From Candidatus Omnitrophota bacterium (lineage in GTDB: Bacteria > Omnitrophota > Gorgyraeia > Gygaellales > Profunditerraquicolaceae): a stretch of 51,821 bases of DNA. The notes beneath the pieces were generated by a model, which did not search any database, had not been told where the DNA came from, and saw only the letters and a program-made list of their open reading frames with translations. Positions 7,258 through 15,430 of the stretch are shown here, in pieces. Position 1 is the first letter of the stretch; every line of letters starts with the position of its first letter. The position numbers and the translations under genes are program-made. The stretch is taken from NCBI GenBank assembly GCA_026387315.1, contig JAPLLY010000057.1, forward strand, positions 1 to 51,821, written 5' to 3'.

Positions 7258-8224
7258 ATATCTTAACGGTGTAATCTGTTTTTGCCTTACATTGGCCTCA
7301 AGCGTTTTACCCGCCCAGGCTTTAGATACGCATAAAGAAGAGACCAGAAGTTTAAGCCACTATATTGTAGGGGTTTATTGCGAAGGCCTCGGGGATTTAG
7401 AGGGGGCGGTTGGGGAATATCAAAAGTCGTTAGAAGCTGACCCGGGAAGTTCTTGGTTGCATTTGAATTTGGCATTAGTTTTCATCCAAAAGGATAATCC
7501 GGTTTTAGCCATTAAAGAATTAAAGCAGTCGATTGAGTTTGCTCCGGAAATTGTGCAGCCGCACGCGTTATTGGCTTTAGTTTACGCCGCCCAGGATAAA
7601 GCGGATTTGGCGGACGGGGAATATATCCTGGCGCTCCAAAATGCCACGAAGTTTGAGCCAGAGAATATTGATATTTATAAGGGTTTAGGCGCGATTTATC
7701 TGCAGCAGAAGAAACTAAAACAAGCCGAGGGTATTTTTAAACTGATTCTAAATTTGGCTCCGGCAGACGCGCAGGCGCATTTTTATCTAGGCAGCATTTA
7801 TTATAATTTAGAAGATTATCCTTCCGTAGAGAAAGAGCTAAAGAGCGCGGTAAAATTAAAACCGGATTATCCTGAAGCCTTAAATTTCCTGGGGTATTTT
7901 TATCTCCAACAGGGTAAAAATATTGATCAGGCAGGCTTAATGATTAAGCGGGCATTAGTTTTTGAGCCGGAAAATGGCGCTTACCTGGATAGTTTAGGCT
8001 GGTTTTATTACAAAAAAGGAAGCTTCCAAGAAGCATTAAGCCATTTAGAAAGAGCGGCTTCTTTTTTGACTGACCCGGAGATTTACGATCATCTGGGGGA
8101 TGTTTTCTTAAAATTAGGTAATTTAGATAGCGCGAAATTGAATTGGGAGAAATCCCTGAAATTAGATTCTCAAAGCGCTAAAGTAAAAGCCAAGCTGTTT
8201 AAACTTACTAATCATGGCCAATAA
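7244..8224 (+). CDS. Secreted tetratricopeptide-repeat protein
   Basis: The 326-residue protein opens with a signal peptide (about residues 4-27, ending LPAQA) and is then almost wholly TPR repeats, about seven 34-residue units from residue 40 to 320. It is probably periplasmic and a scaffold for protein contacts. The GTG start at 7244 lies inside the mini-protein gene, giving a 14-base overlap, and its own end overlaps the transketolase start by 11 bases, so translation is probably coupled. No enzymatic domain is visible and the partner is unknown. Confidence 0.85.
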   Translation: MVRVKYLNGVICFCLTLASSVLPAQALDTHKEETRSLSHYIVGVYCEGLGDLEGAVGEYQKSLEADPGSSWLHLNLALVFIQKDNPVLAIKELKQSIEFAPEIVQPHALLALVYAAQDKADLADGEYILALQNATKFEPENIDIYKGLGAIYLQQKKLKQAEGIFKLILNLAPADAQAHFYLGSIYYNLEDYPSVEKELKSAVKLKPDYPEALNFLGYFYLQQGKNIDQAGLMIKRALVFEPENGAYLDSLGWFYYKKGSFQEALSHLERAASFLTDPEIYDHLGDVFLKLGNLDSAKLNWEKSLKLDSQSAKVKAKLFKLTNHGQ

Positions 8225-9035
8225 GCAATTAACTCCCGATGAATTAATTGTTCAGGCTCGCCAAATTCGGCGTTTGATAATTCAGATGCTCGCGCAAGCC
8301 GGTTCAGGGCATCCCGGAGGAAGCCTTTCCGCCGCGGATTTAATTACCGCGCTATATTTTAATGTCTTACGTTTTAATCCAGCCGATCCACAATGGCCGG
8401 ATAGAGACCGTTTCCATATGTCTAAAGGCCACGCCTGTCCGCTTTGGTATGCGGTCTTAGCCCAGGCCGGTTACTTCCCAAAAGAAAAATTATTCACCTT
8501 GCGGCAATTTGGTTCAATGCTTCAGGGGCATCCGGATCGCAGGACACCGGGGGTTGAATCTGCTTCCGGTTCACTTGGCCAGGGGCTTTCCATTGCTTTA
8601 GGGATGAGCCTGGCGGCAAAAGTAGATAAAAAAGATTATCGGGTTTATGTTTTATTAGGCGACGGAGAGGTGCAGGAGGGTAATATCTGGGAGGCGGCAA
8701 TGGCCTGCGGACATTTCGCCTGCAGCAACCTTTGCGCTATTTTGGATTTTAATGGTTGTCAGATTGACGGAAGATGCCAGGATATTATGGGAGTAGAGCC
8801 TTTGGCTGCCAAATGGCAGGCATTTGGCTGGCAGGTTATCGAGATTGACGGGCATGATATGCGGCAGATTCTAGCCGCGTACGATCAAGCTAAAACAATT
8901 AAAAATAAGCCGGCCATCATTATTGCCCGGACCGTAAAAGGTAAAGGCGTGTCTTTTATGGAGGGAGTAGTGGGTTTTCATGGCCGAGCTCCTACTCAGG
9001 AAGAAGCTCAGAGGGCTTTAAAGGAATTAGCATAA
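8214..9035 (+). CDS. Transketolase, N-terminal subunit
   Basis: This is the thiamine-diphosphate-binding half (273 residues) of a split transketolase, which moves two-carbon units between sugar phosphates in the pentose phosphate pathway. SGHPGGSLS near residue 31 and the TPP/Mg motif GDGEVQEGN (about 145-153) are visible, and KGKGVSFME near the end is typical. The C-terminal half is the next gene, overlapping by one base (TAATG), so the two form one enzyme. Split transketolases of this size are common in archaea and many anaerobic bacteria. Confidence 0.93.
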   Translation: MANKQLTPDELIVQARQIRRLIIQMLAQAGSGHPGGSLSAADLITALYFNVLRFNPADPQWPDRDRFHMSKGHACPLWYAVLAQAGYFPKEKLFTLRQFGSMLQGHPDRRTPGVESASGSLGQGLSIALGMSLAAKVDKKDYRVYVLLGDGEVQEGNIWEAAMACGHFACSNLCAILDFNGCQIDGRCQDIMGVEPLAAKWQAFGWQVIEIDGHDMRQILAAYDQAKTIKNKPAIIIARTVKGKGVSFMEGVVGFHGRAPTQEEAQRALKELA

Positions 9036-9964
9036 TGGTAGAGCAACTTTATCAAAGAGATGTTTATGGCCAAGCCTTAGTAAAATTGGGGTCATTGGAT
9101 AAAAATATTGTGGTTTTGGACGCGGATCTTTCCAGCTCTACCCGCACTAATCTTTTTGCCAAGCAATTTCCGGACAGATTTTTTAACTGCGGCGTAGCCG
9201 AGCAAAATTTAATGGCCACCGCGGCTGGATTAGCCAGCTGCGGCAAGACGGTTTTTGTTTCAACCTTTGCCGTATTTGCCGCGGGCCGCGCCTGGGACCA
9301 GGTGCGGGTCTGTATAAGTTATAATAATTTTAATGTTAAAATCGTAGCGACGCATGCCGGTATTACCGTCGGGCCGGATGGAGCCAGCCATCAGGCTTTG
9401 GAGGATATCGCGCTGATGCGCGTGTTGGCGAATATGAATATTATTGTTCCTGGCGATGCTCCGCAGACAGAGGGCGCGGTAATGGCTGCTGTAGATAATC
9501 CTGGGCCTTTTTATATTCGCTTAGGCAGATCCAAGGTTACTACTATTGAGAATAAAGGTGAGTTTAAATTTGGCCAAGCCCAACTTTTAACCGAAGGTAA
9601 TGATGTTACGATTGTCGCCTGCGGGATGATGGTCGCCCAGGCGCTGGCAGCAGTAAAAGATCTGGCGGCTAAGGGTATTGGAGCGCGCTTGATTAATATG
9701 CATACTATTCGGCCGCTAGATAATGCCATTATCCTTAAGGCAGCAAAAGAAACTAAGTTGATTATTGTTTGCGAAGAGCATAATATTATCGGCGGTTTGG
9801 CTTCCTGTATCGATGAAGTAGTTGCCGAGAATTTTCCGGTTAAGGTAATCCGCGTGGGCGTGCGTAATCGCTTCGGCCAATCGGGCGAGCCGGAAGAGCT
9901 ATTAAAAGAGTATCATTTAAGCAGCCTGGATATCGAGAAAGCGGTTTTAGACAATATCTCTTAG
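9035..9964 (+). CDS. Transketolase, C-terminal subunit
   Basis: The 309-residue partner of the upstream gene carries the pyrimidine-binding and C-terminal domains. VLDADLSSSTRT near residue 28 and the conserved glutamate in NCGVAEQNLMATAAGLA (about 51-66), which activates thiamine diphosphate, are present. A regulatory C-terminal domain follows from about 185. Its stop codon lies inside a 32-bp perfect palindrome that probably acts as the 3' end structure of this transcript. Confidence 0.93.
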   Translation: MVEQLYQRDVYGQALVKLGSLDKNIVVLDADLSSSTRTNLFAKQFPDRFFNCGVAEQNLMATAAGLASCGKTVFVSTFAVFAAGRAWDQVRVCISYNNFNVKIVATHAGITVGPDGASHQALEDIALMRVLANMNIIVPGDAPQTEGAVMAAVDNPGPFYIRLGRSKVTTIENKGEFKFGQAQLLTEGNDVTIVACGMMVAQALAAVKDLAAKGIGARLINMHTIRPLDNAIILKAAKETKLIIVCEEHNIIGGLASCIDEVVAENFPVKVIRVGVRNRFGQSGEPEELLKEYHLSSLDIEKAVLDNIS

Positions 9965-9994
9965 TGTAGGGGAGGTTTAAACCTCCCCTACACT
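9963..9994. terminator. Perfect 32-bp palindrome at the end of the transketolase gene
   Basis: The 16-base arm AGTGTAGGGGAGGTTT is followed at once by its exact complement. It includes the last two bases of the transketolase stop codon. There is no T-run, so it is either a 3' stabilising hairpin or a Rho-dependent/bidirectional end; it may also be a repeat element. Confidence 0.55.
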
Positions 9995-10012
9995 AGTCAA
10001 AAATTTAAGTTC

Positions 10013-10984
10013 ATGAAGCAATCTTCTTCTGTGCTAGCCATTAAATCCTTCGCCAAATTAAATCTTTATCTGCAGGTTTTAAACAAGCGTAAAGATAACT
10101 TTCATAATTTGAGCACTTTGTTCGCGCGTATTGATTTAGCCGATACGCTAACCTTTAGAAAACGCAGCGATAGTTTAATTAAGATTAAGTGTGACAGCCG
10201 GCAGGTGCCTAAGGATAAGGCTAACCTTTGTTATCGCGCCGCGGCATTATTAAAGCAGGAACTTAAGTTAAGTTTAGGGATAGAGATAGAGCTTAAGAAA
10301 CGCATACCCGTGGGCGCGGGTTTGGGCGGAGGTTCTTCTAACGCTGCCAGCGTGCTTTTGGGATTAAATAGATTCTGGAATTTAAATTTATCTAGAACAA
10401 GATTAGTAAAATTAGGGGCTAAATTAGGCAGTGATGTCCCGTTTTTTATATATCAGGCGAAATTTGCTTTAGGGAGCCAGCGGGGAGATAAAATTAAGCC
10501 GTTAATTTCTTTGAATAAGCTTAAGCTTTGGTTTATCCTGGTTTATCCCAATATTAAGGTTTCTACGCCTTGGATTTATCAGAAATTTGATGTTTATTTT
10601 TCGGCTGGCAGGACTTTTTCTCGGTTGACCCCGCACCTTGCGCGAATTCAAGATGGTAAAAAGCTGAATAAAAAACAAGGTGCGGGGTTGACAAGGCCAG
10701 GCTGTAATGTTAAAATATTGACTTCACAGCTACTGAAAAAAGGTAAGGTAGTTGATACCCGTTGTCTGTTTAACGGCTTAGAGGTTATCACGAGCAATCT
10801 TTATCCTGTAGTCAAACAGGTCAAAAACGCCCTTTTCGGTATAGGGTTAGATAAAGTAATGATGTCCGGGAGTGGCCCAGCGGTATTTGCAATCTGTGAT
10901 TCTTGTATGCAGGCTCAGAGTTTAAGGAGAAAGTTGTGTAAGCAATATAAATCCTGGAAGGTTTTTGTAGTTTCTTGCGTTTAG
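10013..10984 (+). CDS. ispE: 4-diphosphocytidyl-2-C-methyl-D-erythritol kinase
   Basis: IspE phosphorylates CDP-methylerythritol in the non-mevalonate isoprenoid pathway. It is a GHMP kinase: SFAKLNLYLQV near residue 12 and the phosphate loop PVGAGLGGGSSNAA near 100 are clear, as is MMSGSGPAVFA near residue 283. Its 323 residues exceed the usual 280-300. The excess lies around residues 205-226, where a palindrome with 13-bp arms has inserted in frame. No ribosome-binding site is evident before the ATG at 10013. Confidence 0.94.
   Translation: MKQSSSVLAIKSFAKLNLYLQVLNKRKDNFHNLSTLFARIDLADTLTFRKRSDSLIKIKCDSRQVPKDKANLCYRAAALLKQELKLSLGIEIELKKRIPVGAGLGGGSSNAASVLLGLNRFWNLNLSRTRLVKLGAKLGSDVPFFIYQAKFALGSQRGDKIKPLISLNKLKLWFILVYPNIKVSTPWIYQKFDVYFSAGRTFSRLTPHLARIQDGKKLNKKQGAGLTRPGCNVKILTSQLLKKGKVVDTRCLFNGLEVITSNLYPVVKQVKNALFGIGLDKVMMSGSGPAVFAICDSCMQAQSLRRKLCKQYKSWKVFVVSCV
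10628..10688. repeat. AAGGTGCGGGGT palindrome inside ispE (family C)
   Basis: ACCCCGCACCTTG at 10628-10640 is the exact complement of 10676-10688. The same core occurs at the glmU 3' end and twice before rplI. Frame is kept, adding a basic loop to IspE. Confidence 0.8.
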
Positions 10985-11005
10985 TGGTGGCAGGAGGGCG
11001 TAGGC

Positions 11006-11410
11006 GTGGAGATAACGGAAGTTAGAATAATATTAAAGGATTCTCAGGATAAGAAATTAAAAGCCTACGCTACGGTTACTTTTGATAATGTTTTTGTGGT
11101 AAGAGATATTAAGGTAATCCAAGGAGGTACGGATTTATTTATCGCCATGCCTTCTCGCAAAGTGAAGCATGCTTGTCCCAAGTGTGCTTTTAAAAATGAA
11201 TTGCGCAGTAAATATTGCAATCAATGCGCCGCGCTCCTGCCAGTTGAAGCTAATCCGCAGCGCGCGGAAGAGGTACCTAGCAGCCAGGCCGAGCACAGAG
11301 ATATTGCTCATCCGATAACGCAGTCATTCAGGGAACACCTACAGAAAAAAGTTCTTGAGGTTTATACTCAGGAAAAAGCCAAGGCGCATTCTGGCCTGTC
11401 TGGCGAATAA
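11006..11410 (+). CDS. spoVG: SpoVG-family protein with inserted zinc ribbon
   Basis: The N-terminal 52 residues are typical SpoVG (EITEVRII, then VVRDIKVIQGG and FIAMPSRK), a small DNA/RNA-binding regulator. Between MPSRK and the second conserved block HRDIAHPI (about residue 97) lies a zinc ribbon, CPKC followed 14 residues later by CNQC, plus a linker. The total of 134 residues compares with about 85-100 for ordinary SpoVG. The GTG start at 11006 is 7 bases after AGGAGGG. The insertion may add nucleic-acid or protein binding; its role is not known to me. Confidence 0.87.
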   Translation: MEITEVRIILKDSQDKKLKAYATVTFDNVFVVRDIKVIQGGTDLFIAMPSRKVKHACPKCAFKNELRSKYCNQCAALLPVEANPQRAEEVPSSQAEHRDIAHPITQSFREHLQKKVLEVYTQEKAKAHSGLSGE

Positions 11411-11413
11411 CTT

Positions 11414-11484
11414 TGGGATGTCGTCCAATGGTAGGACTCCAGAATTTGGGTCTGGCTATCATGGTTCGAATCCATGCGTCCCAA
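11414..11484 (+). tRNA. tRNA-Gln (TTG)
   Basis: Acceptor TGGGATG/CGTCCCA, anticodon arm CCAGA-ATTTGGG-TCTGG with anticodon TTG, T-arm CATGG-TTCGAAT-CCATG, discriminator A. CCA is not encoded. It lies four bases after the spoVG stop. Confidence 0.95.
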
Positions 11485-11645
11485 TGAAAGTATATTACAA
11501 GAAAGGATAAATATGCCGCCAAAAACTGAAATATTAACGATAATGCGGTAGTATTTCAATGAGATAAAAACAAGTTGCCACTTTTTAGAGGGCAAGTTAA
11601 TCGTATTTTGAGTAAAAGGGTTTTCAGCATTAACTAATTATTTTC

Positions 11646-11674
11646 TTGCTATACTTGTATAACAATGTTATACT
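11646..11674 (+). promoter_or_regulatory. Promoter and operator of the toxin-antitoxin pair
   Basis: TTGCTA at 11646-11651 and TATACT at 11669-11674 are 17 bases apart. The 17-bp perfect palindrome GTATAACAATGTTATAC (11657-11673) fills the spacer and overlaps the -10, the expected place for autorepression by the antitoxin. Confidence 0.75.
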
Positions 11675-11745
11675 TATATTGCAGGTTCCGCCTGCGGCGG
11701 AGTTTCACTAGATAAAAACCTTTTGTACTTAAGGAGAGTGAGATT

Positions 11746-11964
11746 ATGACTTTATTAAAAGCATTTCGTTTACCGGCTGGGTTAGTTAACAGGTTAGCCT
11801 CATTGGCAAAAGCCACGCATCGCAGCGAAACTTTTTATGTTACTGATGCCTTAGCTTACTATTTGGAAGACTACGCTGACGCGCAAATCGCCAAAGACCG
11901 TTTTAATGATCCTAAATCCAGAATTATTTCTGGCGCGGAACTAAGGAAAAGACTTGGTGTATAA
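11746..11964 (+). CDS. RelB/RHH-type antitoxin
   Basis: A 72-residue protein with a ribbon-helix-helix start (LLKAFRLPAGLVNRLASLAKATHRSET) followed by a helical tail that would wrap the toxin. It would bind the palindromic operator in its own promoter and neutralise the toxin made from the next gene. The start follows AAGGAGAG. The coding end overlaps the toxin start by about 10 bases, the usual coupled arrangement. The fit to the RelB/StbD-like group is by pattern, not by search. Confidence 0.85.
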   Translation: MTLLKAFRLPAGLVNRLASLAKATHRSETFYVTDALAYYLEDYADAQIAKDRFNDPKSRIISGAELRKRLGV

Positions 11965-12214
11965 AGTTGCCTATCTTGATTCTGTTGAGGTAGAACTTAA
12001 GAGGCTAGATAAATCTACGGTTAAGAAAATTCTTACCCGCATCGAGGCCTATCTTGCCCAGGATCCTAAAGGATTAGGAAAGCCATTAAAAGGAGATTTC
12101 CAGGGGTATTGGCGGTACCGTTGGGGGGATTACCGCGTTATTTATAAGATAGCGGAACGAGAGATTTTGATTCTTGTTTTGCGGATTAGCAACAGAAAAG
12201 ATGTATATAGATAA
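11954..12214 (+). CDS. RelE/ParE-family toxin
   Basis: An 86-residue protein with the compact RelE fold pattern: VAYLDSVEVELKRLDKSTVKKIL helices, then GDFQGYWRYRWGDYRVIYKI and a final strand ILVLRISNRKDVYR. Members usually cut mRNA in the ribosome. Arginines in YWRYRWGDYRVIY and the terminal RKDVY block sit where catalytic residues of RelE lie. The start is TTG at 11954 or GTG at 11957, both inside the antitoxin end. The stop is two bases before glmU. Confidence 0.88.
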   Translation: MVYKVAYLDSVEVELKRLDKSTVKKILTRIEAYLAQDPKGLGKPLKGDFQGYWRYRWGDYRVIYKIAEREILILVLRISNRKDVYR

Positions 12215-12216
12215 AT

Positions 12217-13497
12217 ATGAAAAAAAAGATCGCCGTAATAATTTTAGCCGCGGGTAAGAGTACGCGCATGAAATCTGAGTTACCTAAAGTATTGCATCAA
12301 CTTTGCGGCAGGCCGATGCTCGGCTATGTCCTGGATTTAGCAGGCGCCCTGAAACCCGCGCAGATGGTCGCGGTTTTAGGATATCAGCAGGAGTTAGTGC
12401 GTAAGTTTATACCTAAAGGCATTAAAATTGCCATCCAGAAAAAACTTAGGGGCACAGCGGATGCCGTAAAAGCGGGGCTGGCAGAATTAAAAGGTTTTAA
12501 AGGCACGGTGCTAATTCTTTACGGAGACAATCCTCTTTTAAAGAAAGAGACACTCAAGAAGCTCCTGGATTACCATTTAGAGAATAATGTTGATGCTACT
12601 TTATTAACCGCGCGACTAAAAAAACCTTTTGGGTATGGCCGGATTACGCGCGATAAATATTTTAGTATCTGCGGAGTCGTCGAGGAGAAGGATGCGGATG
12701 AACTGCAGAAAGATATTAAAGAGATTAATACCGGGATTATGGCGTTTAAAAAAGAAAAGTTGCTGGCCAACTTAGGGTTAGTTCGGCCGAATAATCGTAA
12801 AAAAGAATATTATTTAACTGATATAATTGAGATTTTTGCCAAGAAAAATTATCTGGTTGATGGTTTAAAAATTAAGGATACTCAGGAAGCCCTGGGGGTC
12901 AATACCCGCGCGGAATTAGCCAAAGCTAACTGCCTGATGCAAAAAACGATTAATGATAAATTTATGCGGGATGGCGTAACGATAATTGACCCGGTATCTA
13001 CCTTTATTAATTTCGGGACGGCGATTGGCAAGGATACGGTGATTTATCCCTTTACAGTAATTGAAAGGGATGTTAAAATTGGAAAACGTTGTTTCCTGGG
13101 GCCTTTCGCGCATCTGCGTGAAGGTGTCAGGTTGGGAGATGATGTGACTGCCGGTAACTTCATTGAGATGGTGCGTTCCCGGATTGGCGCGAAGACATTG
13201 ATTAAACATTTTTCTTACCTGGGAGACTGCTCTGTAGGCGCAAACGTGAATATCGGAGCCGGGACAGTTACGGCTAATTTCGACGGTAGAAATAAAAATT
13301 ACACGCTGATTAAAGATAATGTTAACATCGGTTCGGATACCGTGATGGTTGCTCCGGTAAAAATCGGTAAATTCGCGATTACCGGCGCCGGTTCGGTGGT
13401 GACTAGAAATATCCCGGACAAGGCAGTGGTGGCAGGGGTTCCGGCGAGAATTTTAAGGAAAAGGAAGGAAGGGCGGAGTGGACCCCGCACCTTCTAA
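12217..13497 (+). CDS. glmU: Bifunctional GlcN-1-P acetyltransferase / GlcNAc-1-P uridyltransferase
   Basis: GlmU makes UDP-GlcNAc, the precursor of peptidoglycan and lipid A. Residues 1-230 are the uridyltransferase, with LAAGKSTRMKSELPK at 10-24 as nucleotide motif. The rest is a left-handed beta-helix acetyltransferase with hexapeptide repeats and the catalytic region IKHFSYLGDCSVG. At 426 residues it is shorter than the usual 450-460, and the last residues (GRSGPRTF) are encoded by one arm of a family C palindrome, so the natural C-terminus has probably been replaced. No ribosome-binding site is evident. It supplies the lpx genes further along. Confidence 0.94.
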   Translation: MKKKIAVIILAAGKSTRMKSELPKVLHQLCGRPMLGYVLDLAGALKPAQMVAVLGYQQELVRKFIPKGIKIAIQKKLRGTADAVKAGLAELKGFKGTVLILYGDNPLLKKETLKKLLDYHLENNVDATLLTARLKKPFGYGRITRDKYFSICGVVEEKDADELQKDIKEINTGIMAFKKEKLLANLGLVRPNNRKKEYYLTDIIEIFAKKNYLVDGLKIKDTQEALGVNTRAELAKANCLMQKTINDKFMRDGVTIIDPVSTFINFGTAIGKDTVIYPFTVIERDVKIGKRCFLGPFAHLREGVRLGDDVTAGNFIEMVRSRIGAKTLIKHFSYLGDCSVGANVNIGAGTVTANFDGRNKNYTLIKDNVNIGSDTVMVAPVKIGKFAITGAGSVVTRNIPDKAVVAGVPARILRKRKEGRSGPRTF

Positions 13498-13506
13498 TGA
13501 TTTGGA

Positions 13507-13550
13507 TTAGACCTACGCGGTCTACATATATGTAGACCGCGTAGGTCTAA
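13507..13550. repeat. 44-bp perfect palindrome (family B)
   Basis: The arm TTAGACCTACGCGGTCTACA is followed by its complement around a central TA-rich core. The same palindrome occurs at 14595-14638, 16330-16374 and 26687-26730. Confidence 0.92.
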
Positions 13551-13606
13551 ATATTCAGCTATTAAGGCCATACGGTTTAATAAATGAAATAAGAAAGAAG
13601 GTCGGG
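13551..13606 (+). repeat. Leader duplicated before prs and rplI
   Basis: This stretch, including CCATACGGTTTAATAA and the GAAAGAAGG ribosome-binding region, is almost identical to 17322-17380 before rplI. It supplies the translation signal of prs. Confidence 0.8.
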
Positions 13607-14545
13607 GTGGATAAACTAGCGATTTTTAGCGGTAACGCGAATCTGGAGTTGGCGCATAGTATTTGTAAAGATCTAAAGGTAAAATTGCAGGATGCCCTGG
13701 TGGGTAGATTTAGCGAAGGTGAGATCCGGGTCAAGATTAATGAGAATGTGCGCGGCAAGGATGTTTTTATCGTTCAGCCGACCTGTCCGCCCTCGAATGA
13801 TAATCTCATGGAATTATTAATTATGATTGACGCGCTGCGCAGGGCTTCAGCTCACCGGATTACCGCGGTTATTCCTTATTTTGGTTACGCGCGCCAGGAC
13901 AGGAAGGATCAGCCACGCGTGCCGATTACGGCAAAATTAGTGGCTAATCTTTTAACTGTCTCCGGGGCAAATCGGATTTTGACTATGGATTTACACGCCG
14001 GCCAGATTCAGGGGTTTTTTGATATTCCCGTGGATCATCTATTTTCGGTGGGTGTATTCGTGGATTATTTCTCTAAAATGAATATTAAAGACCTGGTGGC
14101 TGTTTCTCCTGATGTGGGAAGCATTAAGATGGCCAGGGCTTACGCTAAAAGAGTTTCCGCTGACCTGGCGATTATTGATAAACGCCGGGTTTCTCCCGAG
14201 AAGGCCGAAGCCATACATATTATGGGAGAAGTAGAAGATAAAAATGTAATTATTGTTGATGATATGATTGCCACCGGCAGTTCGCTGATTGAGGCGGTGG
14301 AGGCCTTAAAGAAAGCCAAAGCTAAAACTATTTACGCGGCAATTAGCCATGGTATTTTATCCGGGCCGGCAATCCAGCGCATTAATCAATGTCAAGGTTT
14401 AGAGAAGCTGCTTATTTCTGATAGTGTGCCTTTATTGGCTCAAAAGAAGAGCCCAAAAATCCAGGTGCTTTCAGTGGCCAATCTTTTGGCGGAAGCCATC
14501 AAGAGAATACACAACGAGGAATCGGTTAGCTGTTTATTTGATTAG
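13607..14545 (+). CDS. prs: Ribose-phosphate pyrophosphokinase
   Basis: Prs makes PRPP from ribose-5-phosphate and ATP for nucleotide, histidine and tryptophan synthesis. The 312-residue length is standard. ERGLDLHAGQI-type motif is seen as LTMDLHAGQIQGFFDIP near residue 125, and the PRPP loop VDDMIATGSS near residue 217. FGYARQDRK near residue 93 is also typical. A GTG start at 13607 follows GAAGGTCGGG. The prs-rplY-pth order that follows is widely conserved. Its leader is nearly the same as that of rplI. Confidence 0.96.
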   Translation: MDKLAIFSGNANLELAHSICKDLKVKLQDALVGRFSEGEIRVKINENVRGKDVFIVQPTCPPSNDNLMELLIMIDALRRASAHRITAVIPYFGYARQDRKDQPRVPITAKLVANLLTVSGANRILTMDLHAGQIQGFFDIPVDHLFSVGVFVDYFSKMNIKDLVAVSPDVGSIKMARAYAKRVSADLAIIDKRRVSPEKAEAIHIMGEVEDKNVIIVDDMIATGSSLIEAVEALKKAKAKTIYAAISHGILSGPAIQRINQCQGLEKLLISDSVPLLAQKKSPKIQVLSVANLLAEAIKRIHNEESVSCLFD

Positions 14546-14551
14546 AAACTA

Positions 14552-14671
14552 GGGGACGGTTGTATTTTTTAATACCGTTATTCCCGCGAACCACGTAGAC
14601 CTACGCGGTCTACATATATGTAGACCGCGTAGGTCTACACAGGTAAATCAAGGAAAAATAGAACCGTCCCC
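14552..14671. repeat. Composite repeat: family B palindrome nested in family A
   Basis: Outer arms are GGGGACGG...and CCGTCCCC of family A; the 44-bp family B palindrome sits at 14595-14638 between them. An almost identical 120-bp composite is at 26644-26763, with the same junctions. Confidence 0.9.
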
Positions 14672-14703
14672 ATGATTCTTTAGCTAAAAAGAAAGGTAAA
14701 AAA

Positions 14704-15417
14704 ATGGAAGAGATTGTTTTAGAGGCAGAGTTAAGAGAGGGTAAAGGAAGGGCCAAGGCTAAAGATTTAAGAGAGAGCGGCTATTTACCTGGCGTGGTTT
14801 ATTTTCATGGCCAGGACGCCTTATCGGTAAAAATTTCCCGGAGCGCGCTCTTAAAATTAGTGCATCAGCATCGTTTAGAAAGTATAATTATTAATTTAAA
14901 GATTAAAGATGATAAGTTAGAGAATAAAAAGTCCAAAGGCAGGCCTTGCCTGGTCAAAGAGGTTCAGTATGACCCGGTGCGTGAAGATATTATCCACATA
15001 GATTTTAATGAGATCTCATTAACCGAGGCAATTAAAGTTAATGTTCCTATTCAGATTAAGGGTGAAGCTATCGGCGTTAAGCAGGAGGGCGGATCTTTAG
15101 AGCATTTACTTTGGGAAATCGAAGTAGAATGTTTGCCTACGAATATTCCCAAAGATATACAAGTAGATATTACCGCCCTTAAAATGGGCGAGGCTATTCA
15201 TATCAAGGATATAGTTTTTCCGGAGGGAGTTAAGCCTTTAAATGATTTGGCCGCGATTGTCTTGCATGTGGCTGCTCCGATGAAGGAAGAGGCGCCCCAA
15301 GAGGCTATCGAAGGAGAGACAGCCAAGGAGCCCGAGGTAATTAAAGAAAAGAAAGAAGTTCCTTCTGAAGCCGCTCCAGCTGATGGGGCCAAAGAAAAAG
15401 ATAAGAAGCCCCATTAG
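14704..15417 (+). CDS. rplY: Ribosomal protein bL25 (CTC form)
   Basis: A 237-residue bL25 of the long CTC type, which binds 5S rRNA. The N-terminal RNA-binding domain (about 1-100) begins ELREGKGRAKAKDLRESGYLPGVVY, the typical L25 signature. The C-terminal beta domain follows (about 100-190) and the tail is rich in glutamate and lysine. It lies between prs and pth, the usual place for this gene in many bacteria. The long tail is low complexity and probably disordered. Confidence 0.94.
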   Translation: MEEIVLEAELREGKGRAKAKDLRESGYLPGVVYFHGQDALSVKISRSALLKLVHQHRLESIIINLKIKDDKLENKKSKGRPCLVKEVQYDPVREDIIHIDFNEISLTEAIKVNVPIQIKGEAIGVKQEGGSLEHLLWEIEVECLPTNIPKDIQVDITALKMGEAIHIKDIVFPEGVKPLNDLAAIVLHVAAPMKEEAPQEAIEGETAKEPEVIKEKKEVPSEAAPADGAKEKDKKPH

Positions 15418-15430
15418 GAATAATATTCTA

